Shown here piece after piece: positions 57,991 through 64,000 of a DNA stretch of 64,000 bases. The stretch is from positions 868,001 to 932,000 of the forward strand of contig NZ_JADLQO010000002.1 in NCBI RefSeq assembly GCF_015477775.1, written 5' to 3'. The DNA comes from Nocardia abscessus. Lineage in GTDB: Bacteria > Actinomycetota > Actinomycetes > Mycobacteriales > Mycobacteriaceae. The notes beneath the pieces were generated by a model. That model was not told the origin of the DNA, did no database searches, and saw nothing but the letters and a program-made list of their open reading frames with translations. A program made the position numbers and the translations under genes. Each line of letters begins with the position of its first letter. Position 1 is the stretch's first letter.

Positions 57991-58547
57991 CACTGACCTC
58001 CTTCGCCGATCGACCGCATGATTCCCCGCAGCCCGCCGACGTCGAAAAGGTTACTTCGGGGTAGGTGGACCGTCTTGCTGGCTTTATCGTCCTCGATCCC
58101 ACGTAGGTTCGCTGCATGTTCCCAGTACATGCGGCTGGAACTTCTCAACCCTTCTTCGGAAAGATCGATCAACTGGTCGGGATCGTCCGGTATCAGTAGC
58201 ACGCCGAGCAGCGCGGGGATGAATCGTTTCGGACTGACCAGCTTGAGGAACCGGTCGCGCTCGAGCGCCCATGCCAAGTGATTTGTTCTGAGCAAACGCT
58301 GCTGCGTAGTGCACTTGAGCTGAATTTCGAATTCCGGGCAATAGTACTTCGCGTACTCCGCTGATCCCACGATCGTTATGTCGACTCCGTCGTAGTCGGT
58401 TTCGTGGCTCTTGATGGAACAGCCTGCCGCAGCGGCGACCATGCGGACGAAGGCGAGGCTGAACTGTTCCTGCCGCGCGGAGATCGGGAGACCGCCATCG
58501 ACGGTCGCCACCGCTCGAAAGTTGCCATTGTCTTCGACGACGCTCAT
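57987..58547 (-). CDS. DUF4365-like protein, predicted PD-(D/E)XK-type nuclease fold
   Basis: 186 residues. The pattern 'QEQFSLAFVRMVAAAAG', then 'YDGVDITIVG', then 'FEIQLKCTTQ' fits the DUF4365 family: a conserved Asp56 in GVD and Glu74-x-Gln76-x-Lys78, the spacing of PD-(D/E)XK nucleases. A hydrophobic 'FIPALLGVLLIPDDPDQLID' and a late Trp ('SSRMYWEHAAN') are also family-like. It is first of a two-gene operon; the next gene starts inside its stop. It lies between exact etfA repeats. Nuclease activity is inferred. Confidence 0.78.
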   Translation of the reverse strand: MSVVEDNGNFRAVATVDGGLPISARQEQFSLAFVRMVAAAAGCSIKSHETDYDGVDITIVGSAEYAKYYCPEFEIQLKCTTQQRLLRTNHLAWALERDRFLKLVSPKRFIPALLGVLLIPDDPDQLIDLSEEGLRSSSRMYWEHAANLRGIEDDKASKTVHLPRSNLFDVGGLRGIMRSIGEGGQW

Positions 58548-58651
58548 CGCCCCCCGGCTCCCCTTGCCCCCACATCTTGCTACGCAGTCGCGTCCGCCAA
58601 CAGTAGCTCAATGTGACTGCCAGCTCACTCATTTGGAGTGCCACCAGCCAA

Positions 58652-58685
58652 AAGGTGGCCCTGACCTGACGGTCAGGGCCACCTT
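58652..58685 (-). terminator. Intrinsic terminator of etfA
   Basis: 14-bp perfect arms (aaggtggccctgac and its complement) with a 6-base loop, followed by TTTT on the minus strand, start 19 bases after the etfA stop. It separates etfA from the DUF4365-like operon. Confidence 0.9.
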
Positions 58686-58696
58686 CGATTGCGCGA

Positions 58697-58818
58697 GCGG
58701 CGGATCAGCCCTTGTGCGACTTGACCGCTTCGGTCAGCTGCGGCGCGACGTTGAACAGGTCGCCCACGATGCCGTAGTCGGCGATCTCGAAGATCGGCGC
58801 CTCTTCGTCCTTGTTGAC
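58697..58818. repeat. 122-bp direct repeat, copy inside intact etfA
   Basis: Covers the final 38 codons (with stop) of etfA and 8 bases beyond; exact match to 56665-56786. Identity ends abruptly on both sides (T/A and C/T differences at the flanks). Confidence 0.95.
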
Positions 58819-59661
58819 CGCGACGATGGTCTTCGAGGTCTGCATGCCTGCGCGGTGCTGGATCGCGCCGGAGATGCCCAGGGCGATGTACAGCTGCGGG
58901 GAGACCGTCTTACCGGTCTGGCCGACCTGGAACTGGCCCGGGTAGTAGCCCGAGTCCACCGCGGCGCGCGAGGCGCCGACGGCCGCGCCGAGCGAGTCGG
59001 CCAGCGCCTCGACGACCGAGAAGTTGTCGGCCGAGCCGACGCCGCGGCCACCGGAGACCACGATGCCCGCCTCGGTGAGTTCCGGACGGTCACCGGCCAC
59101 GACCGGCTCGCGCGAGGTCACCTTGACCACGCCTTCTTCCTGCGCGGGCACCTCGACGGTCACCTTCTCGCCCGCACCGGCCTGCGCCGAGGCCTCGACG
59201 GCGCCCGGGCGCACGGAGATCACCGGCACGTCGCCGGTGGCCTTGGCGTCGACGGTGAACGCGCCACCGAAGATGGAGTGCACCGCGGTGCCGTCGGACT
59301 TCACGTCGATCACGTCGACCAGCAGGCCGGAGCCGATGCGGGCGGCCAGGCGACCCGACACCTCCTTGCCCTCGGCGGTGGCGGCGACGATGACCGCGGC
59401 GGGCGAGGCCGCCTCGGTCAGCCCGGCCAGCACGTCGACCTTCGGCGTCACCAGGTAGTTCTCCACATCGTCGGACTCGGCGATGTAGATCTTCTCGGCG
59501 CCCGCGGCGGCCAGCGCGTCGGCCAGCTTCTCGCCGGTGCCCGCCGTGCCGAGCACGACGGCGGCGGGCTCGCCGAGGGCACGGGCCGCGGTGAGCAGTT
59601 CGGTGCTGACCTTCTTGATCGCACCTTCGGCGTGCTCGACGAGCACAAGTACTTCTGCCAT
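58705..59661 (-). CDS. etfA: Electron transfer flavoprotein alpha subunit
   Basis: 318 residues, full length. N-terminal '[20 protein letters not shown]' and the FAD-binding C-terminal domain with '[20 protein letters not shown]', '[20 protein letters not shown]', '[20 protein letters not shown]' and '[20 protein letters not shown]'. With EtfB it carries electrons from acyl-CoA dehydrogenases to the quinone pool. It lies 38 bp after etfB in the same direction. Its last 114 coding bases recur exactly at 56665-56786; this copy is intact. Confidence 0.97.
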   Translation of the reverse strand: MAEVLVLVEHAEGAIKKVSTELLTAARALGEPAAVVLGTAGTGEKLADALAAAGAEKIYIAESDDVENYLVTPKVDVLAGLTEAASPAAVIVAATAEGKEVSGRLAARIGSGLLVDVIDVKSDGTAVHSIFGGAFTVDAKATGDVPVISVRPGAVEASAQAGAGEKVTVEVPAQEEGVVKVTSREPVVAGDRPELTEAGIVVSGGRGVGSADNFSVVEALADSLGAAVGASRAAVDSGYYPGQFQVGQTGKTVSPQLYIALGISGAIQHRAGMQTSKTIVAVNKDEEAPIFEIADYGIVGDLFNVAPQLTEAVKSHKG

Positions 59662-59699
59662 TTGTGTTCTCTCCTAGGAAGTCTGCAGCGCTGCCGAGA

Positions 59700-60485
59700 T
59701 CAGATGATCTTCTGGCCGATCAGGTACTGGGCGATCTTGGTGCCGCCGTCGCCTTCGTCCGCGATCTTCTCGCCCGCGGTGCGCGGGGGCTTCGGCGTGG
59801 CCGCGGTGACGGTGGTGCCCGCGTTCGCGACACCCACGGTCGACGGGTCGACGCCCAGGTCGGCCAGCGTGAAGGTCTGCACTTCCTTCTTCTTCGCGGC
59901 CATGATGCCCTTGAAGGACGGGAAGCGCGGCTCGTTGATCTTCTCGGTGACGCTGACGATCGCGGGGAGGGTGGCCTCCAGCTTGAACACGCCGTCGTCG
60001 GTCTCGCGCTCGCCGGTGATCTTGTCACCGTCGACGGTCAGCTTGCGCAGGTGCGTCAGTTGCGGCAGGCCCAGGTATTCGGCGATGATCGCCGGCACGG
60101 CGCCCGCCCGGCCGTCGGTGGCCTCGTTGCCCGCGATGACCAGCTCGACACCTTCGACCTGACCGAGCGCACTCGCCAGCACCCACGCCGTCTGCACGGC
60201 GTCGGAGCCGTGGATGGCCGGGTCGTTGATGTGGATGGCCTTGTCGGCGCCCATGGACAGCGCCTTGCGGATGGCCTCGGTGGCGCGGTCCGGACCGGCG
60301 GCCAGCACGGTGACCTCGCCGCCCTGGGCCTCCTTGATCAGCAGCGCCTCTTCGACGGCGCGCTCGTTGATCTCGTCGAGAACGGCGTCGGCGGCCTCGC
60401 GGTCGAGGGTGTAGTCACCATCGGTCAGCTTGCGCTCGGACCAAGTGTCGGGAACCTGCTTGATGAGTACGACGATGTTCGGCAT
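59700..60485 (-). CDS. etfB: Electron transfer flavoprotein beta subunit
   Basis: 261 residues. 'MPNIVVLIKQVPDTWSERKL' is the standard start, followed by 'DEINERAVEEALLIKEAQGG', the AMP-binding loop 'VIAGNEATDGRAGAVPAIIA' and 'LDREAADAVLDEIN'. A heterodimer with EtfA. It is first gene of the etfBA operon; the divergent methyltransferase begins at 60750. A 20-bp palindrome at 60589-60608 lies upstream and may regulate it. Confidence 0.97.
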   Translation of the reverse strand: MPNIVVLIKQVPDTWSERKLTDGDYTLDREAADAVLDEINERAVEEALLIKEAQGGEVTVLAAGPDRATEAIRKALSMGADKAIHINDPAIHGSDAVQTAWVLASALGQVEGVELVIAGNEATDGRAGAVPAIIAEYLGLPQLTHLRKLTVDGDKITGERETDDGVFKLEATLPAIVSVTEKINEPRFPSFKGIMAAKKKEVQTFTLADLGVDPSTVGVANAGTTVTAATPKPPRTAGEKIADEGDGGTKIAQYLIGQKII

Positions 60486-60588
60486 CGGTCTTCGTCGACC
60501 TCCTGTTCTGGTTACGCGTATGTGGTGGTCGCACGAGCTGCGCCGTACGCCCGGGTGGGTGGCTCAGGCCGTGACATTACCTTACGTT

Positions 60589-60608
60589 AAGTTACCCGTG
60601 GGTAACTT
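60589..60608. promoter_or_regulatory. Palindromic operator in the etfB/methyltransferase intergenic region
   Basis: aagttaccc-gt-gggtaactt, 9-bp perfect arms with a 2-base centre, typical of TetR-family sites. It is 104 bases upstream of etfB. A smaller palindrome (gtggt-t-accac) sits at 60628-60638. The regulator is not in the window. Confidence 0.6.
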
Positions 60609-60749
60609 AGTGGCTTCTCTCTCACAAGTGGTTACCACGCGATACAGTGCGCCGGTTCGGCGACCCCTTCCAGGGCCGCCCGAAGCCGCACTTCGGGGCC
60701 GACCGGGTGGGGTGTCCCGCGCGGATGCCGTGCCAGTAACGTCGGAGCG

Positions 60750-61568
60750 ATGAGCGAGGCTGTGATCCCTGCCGCAGTGGTCGACCCGACCGGCATCAGC
60801 GCGAACCCCGAGACGAGCACCGGCGCCGTCGAACCGCTGCCGCTGACCGGCGAGCGCACCGTTCCCGGCATCGCCGAGGAGAACTACTGGTTCCGCAGGC
60901 ACGAGATCGCCTACGCCCGGCTGCTCGACCGCTGCGCCGGAAAGACCGTGCTGGAGGCGGGGTCCGGCGAGGGCTACGGCGCGGACATGATCGCCGAGGT
61001 GGCCACCAAGGTGATCGGCCTCGACTACGACACCAGCGCGGTCGAGCACGTGCGCGCACGGTACCCGCGCGTGGAGATGATCCAGGGCAACCTCGCCGAA
61101 CTGCCGCTGGAGGACGCGTCGGTCGACGTCGTGGTGAACTTCCAAGTGATCGAGCACCTCTGGGACCAGTCCCAGTTCCTGCGGGAATGCCTGCGCGTGC
61201 TGCGGCCCGGCGGCGAACTGCTGATCAGCACGCCCAACCGGATCACCTTCTCCCCCGGCCGCGACACTCCGCTCAACCCGTTCCACACCAGGGAACTGAA
61301 CGCGGCCGAGCTGACCGAACTACTGGTCGACGCCGGTTTCGAGGTCTCCAGGATGATCGGCGTGCACCACGGGCCCGGACTGAAAGCCCTGGACGCCAAG
61401 CACGGCGGGTCGTTCATCGATGCCCAGATCGAACGGGCGCTGGCCGGGCAGCCGTGGCCCGCCGAACTGACCGCGGACGTCGCGAGCGTCACGGTCGAGG
61501 ACTTCACGCTGGTGGAGGCGGACATCGACGCGAGCTTGGATCTGGTCGCCATCGCGGTGAAGCCTTGA
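60750..61568 (+). CDS. SAM-dependent methyltransferase (Rv3030-like)
   Basis: 272 residues. The SAM motif I is 'TVLEAGSGEGYGADMIAEVA' (EAGSGEG, 69-75), acidic 'GLDYDTSAVEHVRARY', and post-I 'VVNFQVIEHLWDQ' follow. Class I Rossmann methyltransferase. In M. tuberculosis the homologous gene lies in the 6-O-methylglucosyl-lipopolysaccharide cluster and is thought to methylate glucose or its derivatives; the substrate here is inferred from gene order. The TGA overlaps the TTG start of the GH57 gene (61565-61568). Confidence 0.9.
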   Translation: MSEAVIPAAVVDPTGISANPETSTGAVEPLPLTGERTVPGIAEENYWFRRHEIAYARLLDRCAGKTVLEAGSGEGYGADMIAEVATKVIGLDYDTSAVEHVRARYPRVEMIQGNLAELPLEDASVDVVVNFQVIEHLWDQSQFLRECLRVLRPGGELLISTPNRITFSPGRDTPLNPFHTRELNAAELTELLVDAGFEVSRMIGVHHGPGLKALDAKHGGSFIDAQIERALAGQPWPAELTADVASVTVEDFTLVEADIDASLDLVAIAVKP

Positions 61569-63232
61569 CCGATCGCAGTACCGTGCCCGGCGGGCACGCC
61601 GCAAGCCCCGTGCCGGGCCAGTTCACCCTGGTCCTGCACTCTCACCTGCCCTGGCTGGCCCATCACGGCCGCTGGCCGGTCGGCGAGGAATGGCTCTACC
61701 AGTCCTGGGCTGCCTCCTACCTGCCCGTGGTGGAGGTCCTGCGCACGCTCGCCGCGGAGGGCCGTTCGCATCTGCTCAGCCTAGGCATCACTCCGGTGCT
61801 CGCGGCGCAGCTGGACGATCCGCACTGCCTTGCGGGCATGCACCACTGGCTGGGCAACTGGCAACTGCGCGCCGACGAGGCCGCCATGGCGGGCAATGTC
61901 GCGCTGGGCAGACACGAACACCGCCTGGCCGCCGCGGCGCTGGCCGAGTTCGAGCAGCACTGGCGGCACGGCGCGGCGCCGGTCTGGCGCGCGCTCGTCG
62001 ACGCGGAGACGATCGAGTTGCTCGGCGGCCCGCTGGCCCACCCGTTCCAGCCGCTGTTGGATCCGCGACTGCGTCAGTTCCAGCTCACCGAGGGCCTGGC
62101 GGACGCGCGGCACCGCTGGGGTCGCACACCCACCGGCATCTGGGCGCCGGAATGCGGATACACCCCCGGCATGGAGGCCGGTTACGCCGCCGCGGGTGTG
62201 ACGCATTTCATGGTCGACGGCCCAGCGCTGCGCGGCGACACCACGCTCGGCCGTCCGGTGCGGGATTCGGACGTGGTCGCGTTCGGACGCGATCTGCAGG
62301 TGAGCTACCGGGTCTGGTCGCCCAAGTCGGGCTATCCCGGCCACGCCGCCTATCGTGACTTTCATCACTATGACCATGCGACGGGTCTCAAACCCGCCCG
62401 GGTCACCGGCAAGACCGTCGCGGGCCCGGACAAGGCTCCCTACGATCCCGCACTGGCCGCCGCGTCGGTCACCCGGGACGTGGAGGACTTCGTGCGAACC
62501 GTCCGCGAGCGGTTGATCTCCGAGTCCGAGCGGATCGGGCGGCCCGCCCTCGTCGTCGCGGCGTTCGACACCGAACTGTTCGGTCACTGGTGGCACGAGG
62601 GACCGCAATGGCTGGCGCAGGTGCTGCGCGCGCTGCCGGAGGCAGGCGTCACCGTGGGCACCCTGGCGGACGCGCGAACCCGCGGCTACCTGGGCGAACC
62701 GGTGCCGCTGGCCGACTCGTCCTGGGGTTCGGGCAAGGACTGGCGGGTGTGGGCGGGCGAGCAGGTCCGCGATCTGGTCGAGCTGAACGACGACATCGTG
62801 CGGCTGACCCTCGACACCGTCGACAAGATGCGCGCGGCGCAGGGCGGCGCCCCCGGTCTGCGCGATCGGGTGGCCGATCAGCTCCTGCGCGAGGCGATCC
62901 TGACCGTCTCCAGCGACTGGGCGTTCATGGTCAGCAAGGACTCTGCCGCGGGCTACGCGCGCGACCGCGCGCACCGCCACGCGCACGCGGTGCGGGAAAT
63001 CGCCGCGGCCGTCGGGGCGGGCCAAGTCGCCAAAGCACGGCAGTTGGCGGCAGGATGGGGGGCGGCTGACGGACTCTTCCCCGGCGTGGACGCGCGACGA
63101 CTCACCTCCGCGGGGTCCGTACCCAGCGTCACCGGGGCGATATCCGCCGCCGCGCCAGGACCGGGCCCCGCCACCGCGGACCACGGACCGGAACCGGCGA
63201 ACCCGGGCTCGGCCGCAGAAGGACTTGCATGA
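61565..63232 (+). CDS. GH57 alpha-glucan branching enzyme (Rv3031-like)
   Basis: 555 residues from the TTG at 61565 (overlapping the previous stop); a GTG at 61583 is an alternative. GH57 signature: 'LVLHSHLPWLAHHGRWPVG' at the N-terminus, catalytic nucleophile Glu196 in 'GIWAPECGYTPGME', and acid/base Asp335 in 'VAAFDTELFGHWWHEGPQWL'. A helical C-terminal domain follows. It forms alpha-1,6 branches in alpha-glucans, here probably methylglucose lipopolysaccharide. The stop overlaps the ATG of the glycosyltransferase. The Ala/Pro-rich tail after about 515 is non-conserved. Confidence 0.92.
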   Translation: MTDRSTVPGGHAASPVPGQFTLVLHSHLPWLAHHGRWPVGEEWLYQSWAASYLPVVEVLRTLAAEGRSHLLSLGITPVLAAQLDDPHCLAGMHHWLGNWQLRADEAAMAGNVALGRHEHRLAAAALAEFEQHWRHGAAPVWRALVDAETIELLGGPLAHPFQPLLDPRLRQFQLTEGLADARHRWGRTPTGIWAPECGYTPGMEAGYAAAGVTHFMVDGPALRGDTTLGRPVRDSDVVAFGRDLQVSYRVWSPKSGYPGHAAYRDFHHYDHATGLKPARVTGKTVAGPDKAPYDPALAAASVTRDVEDFVRTVRERLISESERIGRPALVVAAFDTELFGHWWHEGPQWLAQVLRALPEAGVTVGTLADARTRGYLGEPVPLADSSWGSGKDWRVWAGEQVRDLVELNDDIVRLTLDTVDKMRAAQGGAPGLRDRVADQLLREAILTVSSDWAFMVSKDSAAGYARDRAHRHAHAVREIAAAVGAGQVAKARQLAAGWGAADGLFPGVDARRLTSAGSVPSVTGAISAAAPGPGPATADHGPEPANPGSAAEGLA

Positions 63233-64000
63233 AGATTTTGATGGTGTCGTGGGAGTACCCACCGGTCGTGGTCGGCGGGCTCGGTAGGCACGTGCATCAC
63301 CTCGCCGTCGAACTGGCCGCGGGGGGCCATGAGGTGGTCGTCCTGTCCCGGCGGCCCTCCGGCACCGACTCCTCGACGCATCCCACCCACTCCTACATCG
63401 CCGACGGGGTGCTGGTGGTGGCGGTCGCGGAGGACCCGCCGCTGTTCGACTTCGGCGAGGACATGCTCGCCTGGACGCTGGCCATGGGCCATGCCATGGT
63501 GCGCGCGGGCGTCGCCCTGGGCAAGCCGGGCATCGGCGACGGCTGGACGCCCGACGTGGTGCACGCGCACGACTGGCTGGTCGCCCATCCCGGCATCGCC
63601 CTGGCCGAGTACTACGACGTGCCGCTGGTGTCGACCATCCATGCCACCGAGGCCGGGCGGCACAGCGGCTGGGTCGCGGGCAAGGTCAACAAGCAGGTGC
63701 ACTCGGTGGAGTGGTGGCTGGCGAACGAATCCGACGCGCTGATCACCTGCTCCTCGTCCATGCAGGACGAAGTCGAGCGGCTCTACGGTCCGGAGCGGAT
63801 CCCGATGACGGTGATCCGCAACGGAATCGACGTGGGCGCGTGGACGTTTCGTCCGCGCTCGCCGCGCAGCGGTCCGCCGCGGCTGCTGTACGTCGGCAGG
63901 CTGGAGTACGAGAAGGGCGTGCAGGACGCGATCGCCGCGCTGCCGCGCATCCGCCGGGCCCACCCCGGCACCACCCTGACCGTGGCGGGCGTCGGCACCC
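63229..64000 (+). CDS. GT4/GT5-type glycosyltransferase (Rv3032-like), C-terminus off window
   Basis: First 257 residues. The N-terminus 'MKILMVSWEYPPVVVGGLGR' is the glycogen-synthase-like donor/acceptor start (GGLG loop). 'DVVHAHDWLVAHPGIALAEY', 'STIHATEAGRHSGW', 'VIRNGIDVGAWTF' and 'RLLYVGRLEYEKGVQDAIAA' are GT-B motifs. In the mycobacterial cluster the homologue is an alpha-1,4-glucosyltransferase for methylglucose lipopolysaccharide and capsular glucan. The ATG overlaps the branching enzyme stop. The window ends before the C-terminal E-x7-E region. Confidence 0.9.
   Translation, partial: MKILMVSWEYPPVVVGGLGRHVHHLAVELAAGGHEVVVLSRRPSGTDSSTHPTHSYIADGVLVVAVAEDPPLFDFGEDMLAWTLAMGHAMVRAGVALGKPGIGDGWTPDVVHAHDWLVAHPGIALAEYYDVPLVSTIHATEAGRHSGWVAGKVNKQVHSVEWWLANESDALITCSSSMQDEVERLYGPERIPMTVIRNGIDVGAWTFRPRSPRSGPPRLLYVGRLEYEKGVQDAIAALPRIRRAHPGTTLTVAGVGT

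Noticed and set aside
56665..58818. Insertion sequence or integrase-bearing island
   Set aside because: No transposase, integrase or terminal inverted repeats were found; only direct repeats.

Overview
The window is a high-GC actinobacterial chromosome segment, most likely Nocardia or a close Mycobacteriales relative. From memory of the M. tuberculosis map, the backbone follows the order Rv3005c to Rv3032: a DoxX protein, an LppZ-like lipoprotein, gatB, pfkA, gatA-gatC, an ACT protein, ligA, a MetE-like protein, mnmA, a cysteine desulfurase, a PlsC/acyl-ACP acyltransferase pair, etfA-etfB, a methyltransferase, a GH57 enzyme and a GT4 glycosyltransferase. This homology rests on motifs and gene order; no search was run.

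Layout. 1-10.4 kb holds DoxX (partial), the LppZ-like lipoprotein, a LysR/EamA pair, two secreted or lipid-anchored proteins, gatB, an unusual duplicated FitA-like antitoxin and pfkA. 10.4-36.1 kb is a 26-kb accessory block inserted between pfkA and gatA. It carries two paralogous SxxK lipoproteins, a Gfo/Idh protein with its TetR regulator, ArsR-SRPBCC, a P450 lacking ExxR, cysteine dioxygenase-rhodanese, two transmembrane Ser/Thr kinases, two NarL-type two-component systems, an ABC exporter, a phospholipase A2-like protein coupled to a membrane hydrolase, an SRPBCC gene under a KstR-like box, and a TetR/SDR pair. 36.1-46 kb has gatA-gatC, the ACT protein, a GNAT protein, a standalone AAA ATPase, an SDR-QueA-like operon and ligA. 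46-54 kb covers a MetE-like protein, the mnmA/desulfurase pair for tRNA thiolation, a His-rich secreted protein, an OlsB/OlsA-like pair and NDH-2. 54-64 kb has a LysR, a MetE-like protein, etfBA and the start of a methylglucose-lipopolysaccharide-type cluster.

The most striking feature is at 56.6-58.8 kb. The last 114 coding bases of etfA plus 8 bases (122 bp) occur twice as exact direct repeats 2,032 bp apart. Between them lies a compact two-gene operon: a DUF4365-like protein with nuclease-fold residues, and an uncharacterised 384-residue protein starting inside its stop codon. Each repeat copy is followed by its own hairpin terminator. This looks like a small cargo module inserted at the 3' end of a housekeeping gene while keeping that gene intact, and it is a candidate undescribed defence-type system.

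No rRNA, tRNA, CRISPR array, transposase or integrase was found. Many strong palindromes sit in divergent promoter regions and are listed as candidate operators.
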